A stretch of 64,000 bases of DNA from Corylus avellana (lineage: Eukaryota; Streptophyta; Magnoliopsida; Fagales; Betulaceae): the NCBI RefSeq assembly GCF_901000735.1, contig NC_081551.1, positions 19,124,545-19,188,544 of the forward strand, read 5' to 3'. The first letter of the stretch is position 1; each line of letters opens with the position of its first letter. The position numbers and the translations under genes are program-made. Positions 20,970-33,885 of this stretch are shown here, piece after piece. The notes beneath the pieces were generated by a model that saw only the letters and a program-made list of their open reading frames with translations, did no database searches and was not told the DNA's origin.

Positions 20970-23900
20970 ATGAGACCCAACGTTTTCACAGAGGTAAGCT
21001 ACAATCCAAGCCTTGCTTTGCTTTTCGATCACCATCACCATTGCTTTACCATCTCTGCTTCGTATTTGTAAACCTAATAAATATGCTTCTAGGGCTAGGG
21101 TTTGTTTTCTCTTCTTTTAGATGTCCCAAACAGCCCATTTTGGACAGGTTTGATTAACCTAGTTTACTTTAAACTACCCTCACAAGGTTTGAAATTCACA
21201 TATTCTCAGAGAATAATGATAATGCTGGAAGATTAATGGTGTTTTCAAATTCAGTGACACAAGCGTACAAGTAAAACAAACCTCAAAACTTCCGTAGATA
21301 TATATAGGATTTATTTAATTAGAATATATTTTAATTCACAAAAACACTGTATAAATGCATGTGTCTACTAAATCAAATTCTCAGAAGTTACGTGATATAC
21401 GTAAGGTTAAGCAAGATTCTATGTATGATGCAACAGAAATTCAAACACATCAATCACAGCAAAGCAGAGATAATATTGAGAATTCAAATGTATAGATTAT
21501 ATTTTATATGTATTTGAATTTTGTATTTCAGTTTTCTAGATAGAAGTAACTCCATGTATTAAGGAGTTTAGTTTTGATTGTATTCTATTTATACTCACGT
21601 ACATACTCAGTAAAGTAATAGGATGAACAAACTGTAAACATATGATTTTTGTATACAAAATTTTAATTCAGAAAATCAGACAGAATTTTTTTGTTATTAA
21701 TATTAATACAGATTCACAAGGTTAGCCGGTTCATCGAGACAGTCGTTGCAACAGCATGTCATTATAGAAAGTTATTGGCAAACAACAGCCTCAGAAGAGA
21801 CTCCATACTTCAACCAAGTATAATCTTTAATTTTCTTATTTAGTTCAAGCTATATAAAAAAACACATAAGGTGAAATATGAGAAATTAGAAGCATAGGCT
21901 CACTTTCTTTTCTTTCTTTTTTTTCATAACGTTCTTCCATGGTTAAATTTGTAAGATGGTCACCTCCAACAATGAAGCAAAAATTTAAAATTAACACACA
22001 TGCAAGTCTTTCAGAACAATATGTTTTCTTGGGATATGTTCTCTTTGACCATCGTGGCATACATCTTTTACGGTGTGCAAAAGCTATAAAAATTGAAAAT
22101 GAAAAACCCAATATAGTGGAGGCTGAGGCAAGAGTGTTAGAATTAGCTTTATTTGACTTACAAGAAAGAGGATGGCTACCCGTTGTGGTTCAACTTGGTT
22201 GTGCCGTATTGTCTGAAAAGCTTGTAGGTCCATCATACAGTACAACAACTTCAAAGGAATTATGGAACATTATCGAACGTTGTAAGCAAATCATTGACGA
22301 GAAACGTATCCAAGTCTATTGGACACATGGACGAGCTAATGTATTTTCCAACTCTTTGATGGAATCTGTGAGAATGTACAAAAATGATATTTGTGTCACA
22401 GAATTAAATCCTAAGCTATGTCGCTTTACTTGGGACCAAATGTTTGGGCCCTTTAAGCCTTATTTGTCTAAAACAAGTAACATTTCCCAAGAGCGTTTGA
22501 AGTATCTTTTATCAGATGAAGATGGATTTGCACAAAACATCCTGAGTTGGATTAATATGGGTACGTGAGCTAGCAATTTTTTAAAAAAAAAATGATTTAA
22601 TTCAATATCATTTTGTGTTTTCATTCATTTGATATGAGATTAAAATCAAATTTGTTTCTAAAAATCCTTTTAATTGATTGCGGGATTTTTCTACTTCTCT
22701 CAACACTGAATAGGGGGAGGATTCCAAGAGAAATCATATTTGAGATTTCTACAACGAAGGGAGTACAATTAGTAAAAAGATACTTGAGTATACTTACTTA
22801 TTGTCTTTTTGTTTTTGTATTTTTTTTAAGTGTAAAGTTCAATTGAATTCTTATTTATGTGTTCGCTTAGTGTCAATAACTCCTGCAAACAACAAAAGCT
22901 CATATCCTACTCAAGATCAAGTCATACATATGCTAATTGATATTTTGGAATATTTGAAACTTATTCCAGTCCCAGTAAGCTCAAAAAATCATTATTGAAA
23001 TGAATTCGCTATATACTATAGTTTTTAGTGTATCTATAACATTAATGTTTGATTTATTCAGAGGACTATCGTTATGTACTTGTAGTTTGAAGACAAGATC
23101 AAGGTATGTATAACTTATGCATGTGTCTTTTTTTGCTTCTTAAAGTTGCATGTATATAAGTAGTTACCGCATTAATGTTATTTATTTTGCAAAATGTATC
23201 AATTAATCCATTGAGTATGAAGAGGAGATCTAGCTAATTAGGAGGCTTTGGTGGGAGTGATAGTTGCACAAAAACAAAATGCAATTATGCAGTTAGGATA
23301 TTGTGGAAGTTGCTCTATTATAAATACCAAACATTTGAAATGTGGATCATTTTTTACCTTTGTAAATATTCCTATGTGTACAAATGTTTTTTGCAGTTAC
23401 TGCCAAATGATTTGTTCGAATCATGTTCATCAAAAGATTTGACGATTAAGTCTCATCCTCCACATTTTTTTTATCATCTAGGCGCAATACGGTTCGAAAG
23501 TCTTGTTGTAACACTACGGGTGAGATAAATAACATAAAGGGTAAAAGATATAAACTTACAGGAATTTATTACCTATTGCATATATCTGATTATTGTTTAT
23601 GTTCTTACCTTTGTAGGTTTTGAGCTATTATGCTCCAGGTTTTTGCATTCGTCGACTTAAGTTTGGCCTTGTAAAAATTATTTAGGGAAGGTAAAATGCT
23701 ACTATATCTCACTTCGTTTACTTGCTTTGCAATAATTTGAATTTCAAATTACGAGCTTCATATAATAGTCTTTCATTTGCATTATGTAATAGTCTTGTGG
23801 TAAATTTTGAATATTTATTATGATCTAGGATATAAGGAGCACCATTATGGGATGGCTTCAATTGCAAACAATTGACTACTTTCAAATTATAGATATCCTT

Positions 23901-24600
23901 AATGAAGTTAATTGCAAATGTTTGGTAAAGTTGAAGATGTTTTTTTGATTTAATTTTCTTTTTACAGTTCATAATTGCTTTGTTTTCTCTCTAAAGGTAG
24001 ACTTGTTTAATAATTTAATATCATGTTATACTTTTTGGTATACAGGAGGACATAGAAGGTAATTGGATTAAATTATAAGCGACTATGGAATTCAAGATTC
24101 TCTTATTATTATTATTATTATTTATTTATTTTTTATTTTTTATTTTTTATATTGTTTGAGAGGTTTTCAGTAACATTAAAGGAGTTTGTAGAAAAAGGAA
24201 TACTTGTCAACAAGAAACCCGATCTTTAAATGATACAACGAAAGCATGTAATTTTTTTTCCTTTTCGATTTAGCATATTGATCCCCAATAATCTCTGATC
24301 CAACATAAGAGAAAATATATTATGAATTTTTTAATTTTTTTATATTATTAGATTTTCATTGTTATCTAAGTTTTTCTTGTACTTTATGTAGGTGCCCCAA
24401 CCAATTCATAATGATTTCATTGTCGAAGACTTGAAGGATGAATATAAAAAAGATGATGAAATTATTCTTTATAATTACAAGGTAACTAGATTTTCTTTCT
24501 TTTAGTTAGAAACCTAGTTTAACTTACACTAGTTATTAATGTCGTAGCTATAACCATGAATTCCTACTTGTAACAGGTTGTGAAAGGAATTGATTTCTAA
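20970..24600 (+). pseudogene. Unrecognised multi-exon locus beta (copy A)
   Basis: Not recognised. Exon-like pieces with good splice signals are: ATG 20970-20993 (MRPNVFTE|GTAAGC); 21121-21147 (MSQTAHFGQ, bounded by TTTTAG and GTTTG); 21712 to about 21826 (RFIETVVATACHYRKLLANN); the RNase H-like ORF; about 22871-22974 (VSITPANNKSSYPTQDQ ... LIPVP|GTAAGC); an exon at about 23397-23520 ending VVTLR|GTGAGA; 24392-24481 (30 codons, VPQPIHNDFIVEDLKDEY, then GTAACT); and 24577-24600 (VVKGIDF, stop). I could not join them into one continuous frame (stops between, the third alpha exon mostly deleted), so it may be a decayed gene or one whose exons I place wrongly. Confidence 0.4.
21939..22568 (+). 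CDS. RNase H-like (RVT_3-type) ORF, catalytic site degraded, copy A
   Basis: Intact 209-residue ORF. The pattern VRWSPPTMKQKFKINTHAS, then FLGYVLFDHRG, VEAEARVLELAL, VVVQLGC and VYWTHGRANVFSNSL, follows the RNase H-like domain found at the end of plant LINE polyproteins and in plant RVT_3 proteins. In active members NTDGS, VExDS and NxxAD supply aspartates; here these are H21, G87 and N138, and only the Glu (E61 or E63) is kept. The active site therefore cannot be canonical. The ORF ends ATGG|GTACGT-like, so it may instead be an exon of locus beta, in whose middle it lies. It is identical to 29555-30184. Confidence 0.6.
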   Translation: MVKFVRWSPPTMKQKFKINTHASLSEQYVFLGYVLFDHRGIHLLRCAKAIKIENEKPNIVEAEARVLELALFDLQERGWLPVVVQLGCAVLSEKLVGPSYSTTTSKELWNIIERCKQIIDEKRIQVYWTHGRANVFSNSLMESVRMYKNDICVTELNPKLCRFTWDQMFGPFKPYLSKTSNISQERLKYLLSDEDGFAQNILSWINMGT

Positions 24601-25013
24601 GGGTCATACACTGTTTGTGTTACTAAGTTTGGCAAATGATTAATAGGGATCTAAAAGAATCTACTATTCTGCAATACCATAGAAATGAAGGTTGCCTTGG
24701 TTTTTCAATGTAAACAAAAGGCGAAAGCGTTGATTTTATTGCGTTTAAGAACAATTAATTATATCCTTGTTTGCTGTACTTGTGACAAGTTATTTAGGAT
24801 TTTCGTTGATGAGACCGAGTACTTTACTTTTTGTTGTCATCTTTAACAATGTTTCACTTACTTTTAAGATATTGACACATTGATTGCAAAGTATTTGTGC
24901 TCAAAAATAAAATTGTACCATAAAGAGCTCATCCAAAACTCAAGGAGTGGTGTGAACACCCACCGATGGCTTAGAGGGTGGTACGACCATCCCCTCAAAA
25001 AGTAATATGGTGG

Positions 25014-25113
25014 NNNNNNNNNNNNNNNNNNNNNNNNNNNNNNNNNNNNNNNNNNNNNNNNNNNNNNNNNNNNNNNNNNNNNNNNNNNNNNNNNNNNNNN
25101 NNNNNNNNNNNNN
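25014..25113. other. Scaffold gap (100 N)
   Basis: Exactly 100 N, located between copies A and B of the large duplication. Confidence 0.99.
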
Positions 25114-26143
25114 TTTTTTTTAAATTTTTTAATTTGAGTTTTTAAAAAAGAAAACAATAATGTGGGTATTTTGTAATTATGGTTCAATTCTGTTACATAG
25201 ATTTCTATTTATAGAGAGGAAATGAGTAGTAAACAAGAAATTAAAAATAAAACCCTAAAATACATAAAGAAATAAATAAACCCTACATTACAAATTAAAT
25301 AAGAGAAATATAAAATATTATAACAAAGGAAATAATATATTTTAATAAATTCCAATGAAAACACATATATTGTCACCAAACTAAAAAAAAAAAAAAAAAG
25401 AATAATTATTGTATTCTACCATTTTCTATTCATAATCATAACTATTTATTTTCTTAATGGAATACGCATTTCGCAAATCAAACGAAGTCCAAATGTTAGT
25501 GTTTGTCTGCCGCCCAATGAGTAGTCCTAATTTGGGCAATTGGCTATTGTTCATCATAACATTGAAGTGGATCGAGACCTTCTCCATTTTTTTAGGCTGT
25601 AGCTTTTTTGGTGTAGGCACAAACTAATGAATTTGAGTTTTCTCACCCGAGCCCGGTTTCAGTTTTGGACTTGAGAGGATTTGAGAGCATATGCCGATTG
25701 GTTGAGGATTAATGCTATAAATCATTAATCCATTATTTTTTATATGGGTGCATGGAGATTGATTTTTATTGAGAAGGATCACACAACATCATTCTCTCCG
25801 GTTCAAATTAACTTAGTATCCGGTTAGTTATATTTAAGAGGTATTTTTATTTTTTTACTTTTTGAATGAATAAAAATACCCTTTCAAATATAAGTAACTG
25901 GATATTGGAGATGGAGCAATAAATATAATGAGATCACGAAGGTTTAATGTTTATAGGGTTTAGAGTGATCAGTGATGTGTGATAATTAATGAGGAGAATA
26001 TATAGCATTCCTCTTTAGTTGAGTGCTCAAAGTTAAAGCAAAACTTATTATTCTCACAAAACTTAAGATATTCTCCTTATTTCGTACAAAAATTTCGCAC
26101 AAAACTTCCGACAAAACAAGCCAGACAATAATTTCGTACAAAA

Positions 26144-27090
26144 ATGAAACCCAACACTGTCACAGAGGTAAGCTACGATCCAAACCTTGTTCTTGTTTTT
26201 GGGTTCTTCCATTCTGCTTCATATTTTGTAACCATAAAAAAAATGTTTCTAGGGTTAGGGTTAGCGTTTTGTTATTGAACCAATATTTCTCTTCTTTTCG
26301 ACAATATAACGGTTTGGTTTCCTAGAATCGCCAGATTAGTCTAGTTTGTTAGTCAATTTGTATATTTTAATTAAATATAATTTTTAATTTGAGTTTTTAA
26401 ATTATTATATATTAGTGTTTTTATGTTGCAAATAAAAATTGCACTTTTTAGGTTAATATGAAATATTTTACGATAGAAAACAGTTTACTCTGAAACAAAC
26501 GAAGCCTTAAATGTCCCAAATCGTTCATTTTCGACAGGTTTGATTAACCTAGTTCATTGTAAATTACGTACTCGTGTGAAATTTGCAGGCTCTGACACTC
26601 TTTATAGGAAGCCATTTTCGTCGTCCTCAGAGAATAATGATAATGGTGTACGTGTGCAATTCAACAAAAATAGTGACACTACGTAAAATGGAGGAAGCTA
26701 GATACTGTAGAAATAGATTGTTTACACTATATATTAATTCACACACAATATATATATGCATGAATTAGAAAAAAATATATATATGCATGCCTCTAGGCTC
26801 TAGCTAGTAAATCAAATCCTCGGAACTTCTGAAAAAAAAAAATCATTACGCGGAAGAAACTATATATAGATATAGATTTTTTGAAATAATATTTTAATTC
26901 AATAAATTAGGCTAATTTTTATTTATTTATTAATACTAAAACAGCTTAGCCAAATTAGACTATTTTTTTTAATTGATTTATTTATTAATACTAAAACAAA
27001 TTCACAAGCTAAGCGGTTTATCCAAACAGTCGTTGCAACAACATGTCATTGCAGAAAGCTAGTGGCAAACAACAACCTTAGAAAAGACTC
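26144..27090 (+). pseudogene. Unrecognised multi-exon locus alpha' (copy B)
   Basis: Counterpart of alpha without the Mutator-like insertion. The first exon reads MKPNTVTE (26144-26167) followed by GTAAGC; the second MSQIVHFRQ after a TTAA-rich stretch; the third starts after TTTGCAG with GSDTLYRKPFSSSSENND; the last near 27010-27090 reads RFIQTVVATTCHCRKL. The open first exon makes this the best version of the alpha type, but no complete frame can be joined, and the acceptor before the last exon is missing. Confidence 0.45.
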
Positions 27091-27644
27091 CATACTTGTA
27101 TAATCATTTTTTTCTATTTTGCTCCGGCAATGTAGATTTACTAATAAAAATGAAGGAAAAAAAAAACCAAAGTAGAGAGGGTGAAATATGTGAATTATCT
27201 CTAGTTCATTTAAACTTGAGAATATTCAATTAGTTATATTTGAAGAGTATTTTTGTCATTTTATTTTTTGAGCGTACAAAAACGCCCTTCAAAAATGTCA
27301 TTTGACTTTTTGGTAAAATCCAAGTCATTGAGATTTGAGAAAATCTATAAAATTCCAAGAATTGTGTATATATCAGTATATATGGAAAATATATTAATTA
27401 ATGAGTGCGATAAGTTGGCGTTTGTTTTTCTACTTGTTCCTTAAGAAAACAAACATATGCATTATGGTGGTAAAATATATTTTAGATCTATATCTTCAGA
27501 AGTCGCAAAAGATTTGGCAAATACTGATATACATATAGTTATACTCCATATAAAACACCTATGGCAAGATTGGTTGTGTAGAAGCTTATATATATGTATA
27601 TACATAGGACTTATGGATTGATATTTGTGAAGGGACTTGGCTTA

Positions 27645-27713
27645 CCTGCGGTAGTGCAAACTACCGCAGATATGTAGAGCAAACTACTGCATTGCGGTAG
27701 TTTGCTCTACCGC
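27645..27713. repeat. Copy B of the hairpin pair
   Basis: Same as 20015-20082 but one arm now reads GTAGAGCAAACTACTGCA and the loop is shortened, so the hairpin is imperfect. Confidence 0.75.
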
Positions 27714-28585
27714 TGAGATTTCTTTTCTAATAACATAAGTATAAAAAAAAAAACACCGTCAAATCTCACGTTTAACTCTTGTTTTTTTCTACCCAAACCC
27801 CAAGCCGTCTTCTCTCTTTTCTCACCATATCCAAAATCAATTATTACACTGCTTATCCTCTGCACTTCTGCAGCAATCTTTTGAAGTTTATCTCCAGTAA
27901 GAAGACTATGAAAGTGTTTTGAAGCTCCTTGAGGATGAAACATCATTTACAATGCAAGTTTTTTTCCTCGGGGGAGTAGAAACCCCAATTCTCTTCTGCA
28001 ACAAAACCTCACAAGCTCCTTCTAGAAGAGTTGAATCCGAAAATCATGACATCTACTGGATTAAAACTCTCAACTGCAGCACCAATTTCCACCCTAGAGA
28101 AGATCACCCACAACACATTCAGAGCCACAAGCAAAACGATTTTTTGCACAAAGAAGAAGAAGGGGAATGGGACGGTGGAAGAATGGGAATGAGGCAAAAA
28201 AGTTCAAAGCAATTTTGCTGGAAAATATATAGATTTTGAATTTCTTCTTCATTCACCCCTTTCTTCTTACATCATCCAACTTACAACCACCTCCAGATTT
28301 CAACCAATGCAGAGGAAAACTGCGGCCTCACACTTGTCATCAACTCCCGTTATTATTATTATTATTATTTTTTTAAAAAAAAAAAAATTACCTTACACTT
28401 TAGGGTTAAAAAACCCTTAAAAAATAAATCCCAGCGGAAACTGTCTACCGCATGCAAGCCTCTCCCTTTGAGAAGAAAGAGATTCCTTCTCTTTCTTTTC
28501 CTCTTAATCTAGTTTCACGCACCCGAGCCCGGTTTAAGTTTTGGACTTTGGAGAATTCGACACAGACCAAAAGTTTCGCAGAAAA

Positions 28586-31500
28586 ATGAGACCCAACGTT
28601 TTCACAGAGGTAAGCTACAATCCAAGCCTTGCTTTGCTTTTCGATCACCATCACCATTGCTTTACCATCTCTGCTTCGTATTTGTAAACCTAATAAATAT
28701 GCTTCTAGGGCTAGGGTTTGTTTTCTCTTCTTTTAGATGTCCCAAACAGCCCATTTTGGACAGGTTTGATTAACCTAGTTTACTTTAAACTACCCTCACA
28801 AGGTTTGAAATTCACATATTCTCAGAGAATAATGATAATGCTGGAAGATTAATGGTGTTTTCAAATTCAGTGACACAAGCGTACAAGTAAAACAAACCTC
28901 AAAACTTCCGTAGATATATATAGGATTTATTTAATTAGAATATATTTTAATTCACAAAAACACTGTATAAATGCATGTGTCTACTAAATCAAATTCTCAG
29001 AAGTTACGTGATATACGTAAGGTTAAGCAAGATTCTATGTATGATGCAACAGAAATTCAAACACATCAATCACAGCAAAGCAGAGATAATATTGAGAATT
29101 CAAATGTATAGATTATATTTTATATGTATTTGAATTTTGTATTTCAGTTTTCTAGATAGAAGTAACTCCATGTATTAAGGAGTTTAGTTTTGATTGTATT
29201 CTATTTATACTCACGTACATACTCAGTAAAGTAATAGGATGAACAAACTGTAAACATATGATTTTTGTATACAAAATTTTAATTCAGAAAATCAGACAGA
29301 ATTTTTTTGTTATTAATATTAATACAGATTCACAAGGTTAGCCGGTTCATCGAGACAGTCGTTGCAACAGCATGTCATTATAGAAAGTTATTGGCAAACA
29401 ACAGCCTCAGAAGAGACTCCATACTTCAACCAAGTATAATCTTTAATTTTCTTATTTAGTTCAAGCTATATAAAAAAACACATAAGGTGAAATATGAGAA
29501 ATTAGAAGCATAGGCTCACTTTCTTTTCTTTCTTTTTTTTCATAACGTTCTTCCATGGTTAAATTTGTAAGATGGTCACCTCCAACAATGAAGCAAAAAT
29601 TTAAAATTAACACACATGCAAGTCTTTCAGAACAATATGTTTTCTTGGGATATGTTCTCTTTGACCATCGTGGCATACATCTTTTACGGTGTGCAAAAGC
29701 TATAAAAATTGAAAATGAAAAACCCAATATAGTGGAGGCTGAGGCAAGAGTGTTAGAATTAGCTTTATTTGACTTACAAGAAAGAGGATGGCTACCCGTT
29801 GTGGTTCAACTTGGTTGTGCCGTATTGTCTGAAAAGCTTGTAGGTCCATCATACAGTACAACAACTTCAAAGGAATTATGGAACATTATCGAACGTTGTA
29901 AGCAAATCATTGACGAGAAACGTATCCAAGTCTATTGGACACATGGACGAGCTAATGTATTTTCCAACTCTTTGATGGAATCTGTGAGAATGTACAAAAA
30001 TGATATTTGTGTCACAGAATTAAATCCTAAGCTATGTCGCTTTACTTGGGACCAAATGTTTGGGCCCTTTAAGCCTTATTTGTCTAAAACAAGTAACATT
30101 TCCCAAGAGCGTTTGAAGTATCTTTTATCAGATGAAGATGGATTTGCACAAAACATCCTGAGTTGGATTAATATGGGTACGTGAGCTAGCAATTTTTTAA
30201 AAAAAAAATGATTTAATTCAATATCATTTTGTGTTTTCATTCATTTGATATGAGATTAAAATCAAATTTGTTTCTAAAAATCCTTTTAATTGATTGCGGG
30301 ATTTTTCTACTTCTCTCAACACTGAATAGGGGGAGGATTCCAAGAGAAATCATATTTGAGATTTCTACAACGAAGGGAGTACAATTAGTAAAAAGATACT
30401 TGAGTATACTTACTTATTGTCTTTTTGTTTTTGTATTTTTTTTAAGTGTAAAGTTCAATTGAATTCTTATTTATGTGTTCGCTTAGTGTCAATAACTCCT
30501 GCAAACAACAAAAGCTCATATCCTACTCAAGATCAAGTCATACATATGCTAATTGATATTTTGGAATATTTGAAACTTATTCCAGTCCCAGTAAGCTCAA
30601 AAAATCATTATTGAAATGAATTCGCTATATACTATAGTTTTTAGTGTATCTATAACATTAATGTTTGATTTATTCAGAGGACTATCGTTATGTACTTGTA
30701 GTTTGAAGACAAGATCAAGGTATGTATAACTTATGCATGTGTCTTTTTTTGCTTCTTAAAGTTGCATGTATATAAGTAGTTACCGCATTAATGTTATTTA
30801 TTTTGCAAAATGTATCAATTAATCCATTGAGTATGAAGAGGAGATCTAGCTAATTAGGAGGCTTTGGTGGGAGTGATAGTTGCACAAAAACAAAATGCAA
30901 TTATGCAGTTAGGATATTGTGGAAGTTGCTCTATTATAAATACCAAACATTTGAAATGTGGATCATTTTTTACCTTTGTAAATATTCCTATGTGTACAAA
31001 TGTTTTTTGCAGTTACTGCCAAATGATTTGTTCGAATCATGTTCATCAAAAGATTTGACGATTAAGTCTCATCCTCCACATTTTTTTTATCATCTAGGCG
31101 CAATACGGTTCGAAAGTCTTGTTGTAACACTACGGGTGAGATAAATAACATAAAGGGTAAAAGATATAAACTTACAGGAATTTATTACCTATTGCATATA
31201 TCTGATTATTGTTTATGTTCTTACCTTTGTAGGTTTTGAGCTATTATGCTCCAGGTTTTTGCATTCGTCGACTTAAGTTTGGCCTTGTAAAAATTATTTA
31301 GGGAAGGTAAAATGCTACTATATCTCACTTCGTTTACTTGCTTTGCAATAATTTGAATTTCAAATTACGAGCTTCATATAATAGTCTTTCATTTGCATTA
31401 TGTAATAGTCTTGTGGTAAATTTTGAATATTTATTATGATCTAGGATATAAGGAGCACCATTATGGGATGGCTTCAATTGCAAACAATTGACTACTTTCA

Positions 31501-32216
31501 AATTATAGATATCCTTAATGAAGTTAATTGCAAATGTTTGGTAAAGTTGAAGATGTTTTTTTGATTTAATTTTCTTTTTACAGTTCATAATTGCTTTGTT
31601 TTCTCTCTAAAGGTAGACTTGTTTAATAATTTAATATCATGTTATACTTTTTGGTATACAGGAGGACATAGAAGGTAATTGGATTAAATTATAAGCGACT
31701 ATGGAATTCAAGATTCTCTTATTATTATTATTATTATTTATTTATTTTTTATTTTTTATTTTTTATATTGTTTGAGAGGTTTTCAGTAACATTAAAGGAG
31801 TTTGTAGAAAAAGGAATACTTGTCAACAAGAAACCCGATCTTTAAATGATACAACGAAAGCATGTAATTTTTTTTCCTTTTCGATTTAGCATATTGATCC
31901 CCAATAATCTCTGATCCAACATAAGAGAAAATATATTATGAATTTTTTAATTTTTTTATATTATTAGATTTTCATTGTTATCTAAGTTTTTCTTGTACTT
32001 TATGTAGGTGCCCCAACCAATTCATAATGATTTCATTGTCGAAGACTTGAAGGATGAATATAAAAAAGATGATGAAATTATTCTTTATAATTACAAGGTA
32101 ACTAGATTTTCTTTCTTTTAGTTAGAAACCTAGTTTAACTTACACTAGTTATTAATGTCGTAGCTATAACCATGAATTCCTACTTGTAACAGGTTGTGAA
32201 AGGAATTGATTTCTAA
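28586..32216 (+). pseudogene. Unrecognised multi-exon locus beta' (copy B)
   Basis: Base-for-base counterpart of locus beta at a constant offset of 7616: first exon 28586-28609, second 28737-28763, RNase H-like ORF 29555-30184, 30-codon exon 32008-32097 and final exon ending at stop 32214-32216. No difference from copy A was found. Confidence 0.4.
29555..30184 (+). CDS. RNase H-like (RVT_3-type) ORF, catalytic site degraded, copy B
   Basis: Identical in protein sequence to the ORF at 21939-22568, with His, Gly and Asn in place of the three catalytic aspartates. Being an intact 209-residue frame in an otherwise AT-rich locus suggests some constraint or recent duplication, but both copies being identical gives no independent evidence. 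Confidence 0.6.
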   Translation: MVKFVRWSPPTMKQKFKINTHASLSEQYVFLGYVLFDHRGIHLLRCAKAIKIENEKPNIVEAEARVLELALFDLQERGWLPVVVQLGCAVLSEKLVGPSYSTTTSKELWNIIERCKQIIDEKRIQVYWTHGRANVFSNSLMESVRMYKNDICVTELNPKLCRFTWDQMFGPFKPYLSKTSNISQERLKYLLSDEDGFAQNILSWINMGT

Positions 32217-32628
32217 GGGTCATACACTGTTTGTGTTACTAAGTTTGGCAAATGATTAATAGGGATCTAAAAGAATCTACTATTCTGCAATACCATAGAA
32301 ATGAAGGTTGCCTTGGTTTTTCAATGTAAACAAAAGGCGAAAGCGTTGATTTTATTGCGTTTAAGAACAATTAATTATATCCTTGTTTGCTGTACTTGTG
32401 ACAAGTTATTTAGGATTTTCGTTGATGAGACCGAGTACTTTACTTTTTGTTGTCATCTTTAACAATGTTTCACTTACTTTTAAGATATTGACACATTGAT
32501 TGCAAAGTATTTGTGCTCAAAAATAAAATTGTACCATAAAGAGCTCATCCAAAACTCAAGGAGTGGTGTGAACACCCACCGATGGCTTAGAGGGTGGTAC
32601 GACCATCCCCTCAAAAAGTAATATGGTG

Positions 32629-33128
32629 GGCGGCCACTCTTAAGGTGGTGGCTGACCACTTTAAGTGGTGGTCCAACCACCCACTAGTTCTTTTGTTTTT
32701 TTGAAAAACTTTATTTTATCCTCCGAATTATTATCACTTTTGCAATGTATCATTAAAGTTCAATTTCTCTCAATTTAGTGTATATATCTTTCAATTGTCT
32801 ACAATCTCACTCCTCCATTAACTTTTCTGTTAACTTTTTTCAAAACACCCTCATTTTTTTTAAGACAAAAAAAGACGTTGGTCCAAATTTAACAATATTT
32901 GCAAAAATATCCATGCCTCAATTTTTATAAGAAATTTTAAATATTTTTCCTAAAAAAAGAGGGGTATTTTGTTGGATTTTTTATTTTGTTGGATTTAATG
33001 GAAAATCCAAATGGAAGAGGGTACATTTAAAAAAAATTAAAAGTTAGATATACTAAGTTGAGAGGTTTTAAATTTTAGGGAGACATTCTAAAAAGGGTGA
33101 CAATTCAAGGGGTAGGTAAAGTCCCCCC
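32629..33128. repeat. Foldback element remnant with GGTGGnC block
   Basis: A GGTGGCTGACCACTTTAAG-type block (32629-32690) is followed by a foldback: 32711 onward (ACTTTATTTTATCC...) is a diverged inverted match of the right end (GGGGTAGGTAAAGTCC, to 33128). No coding content. Confidence 0.5.
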
Positions 33129-33885
33129 TCTCTTTAAAGGCTTACGTAGCTCAATTGAAGTCATTCATTTTGAATGAATGGTCATAAAAGTTAGAATTGT
33201 AGGGCCCATAATTCCTTTAAATTATAAGCCCTGTATTTGTTTGAAATTGCAATAAACCTCAATCGTAGGCTCTGATCACTAGTTCTATGCAAAACACCCA
33301 TGATGACTAACCCATAATTTTTCTGACTCGCGGATGCGATCGAGATTTGAGACTAGAGAATTTATGACTTGAGAGTTAGAGATTTGAAAGAGATAGAGCC
33401 GACAAGGCTTGAATTTCAAAGTAGCAAATCTTTTGGAATGGGATCAAGATTAGAAAACTTGAGAGACAAAACACCCCTTACAATGTGTTGGCCAGCCAAG
33501 ATTAATGTATGACCCATTATTCATATCTTTAATTCAATTTATTTAATTAAACAGTTAGACTTATTCGCTATAACCCACTAATTTCATATCGAATTTGTAA
33601 ATCGTGTCGAAAGAAAAAATATAGGGGTATAATTGATCTTTTACAAGCATTTAGTTAAGAAAATTAACAAAATATGAAAGAAAGATTTATTTGATAAATT
33701 ATTGATCTAAAGAGATTTATTTGAAAAGATAAAAAAATAATAAACCCTTTTTTTTTTTTTTTTTTTTTTAATGGGTGAAAACAAATACAAAGTGTGAGCT
33801 TGATGTTTTACATATCTCAAAGAATTATATATCGGAACAAATATGTGTTATTCCTCCAAAAAAAAAAAAATGAAAAAGTTCACAT
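33129..33885. other. Intergenic, nothing recognised
   Basis: AT-rich with a T23 run near 33750; no gene or repeat structure seen. Confidence 0.5.

Larger units (their letters stand above)
17046..25013 (+). repeat. Large direct duplication, copy A
   Basis: This block re-appears at 25114-32628. The left part (17046 to about 20505) differs from copy B by substitutions, small indels and a 558-bp element insertion. From about 20505 to 25013 I find no difference at a constant offset of 7616. Copy A runs into the contig end. Confidence 0.9.
25114..32628 (+). repeat. Large direct duplication, copy B
   Basis: Starts immediately after the gap with the sequence matching about 17046 and reaches the point where copy A stops (GTAATATGGTGG). 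Beyond that the contig goes on with GGCGGCCACTCTTAAGG. Confidence 0.9.
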
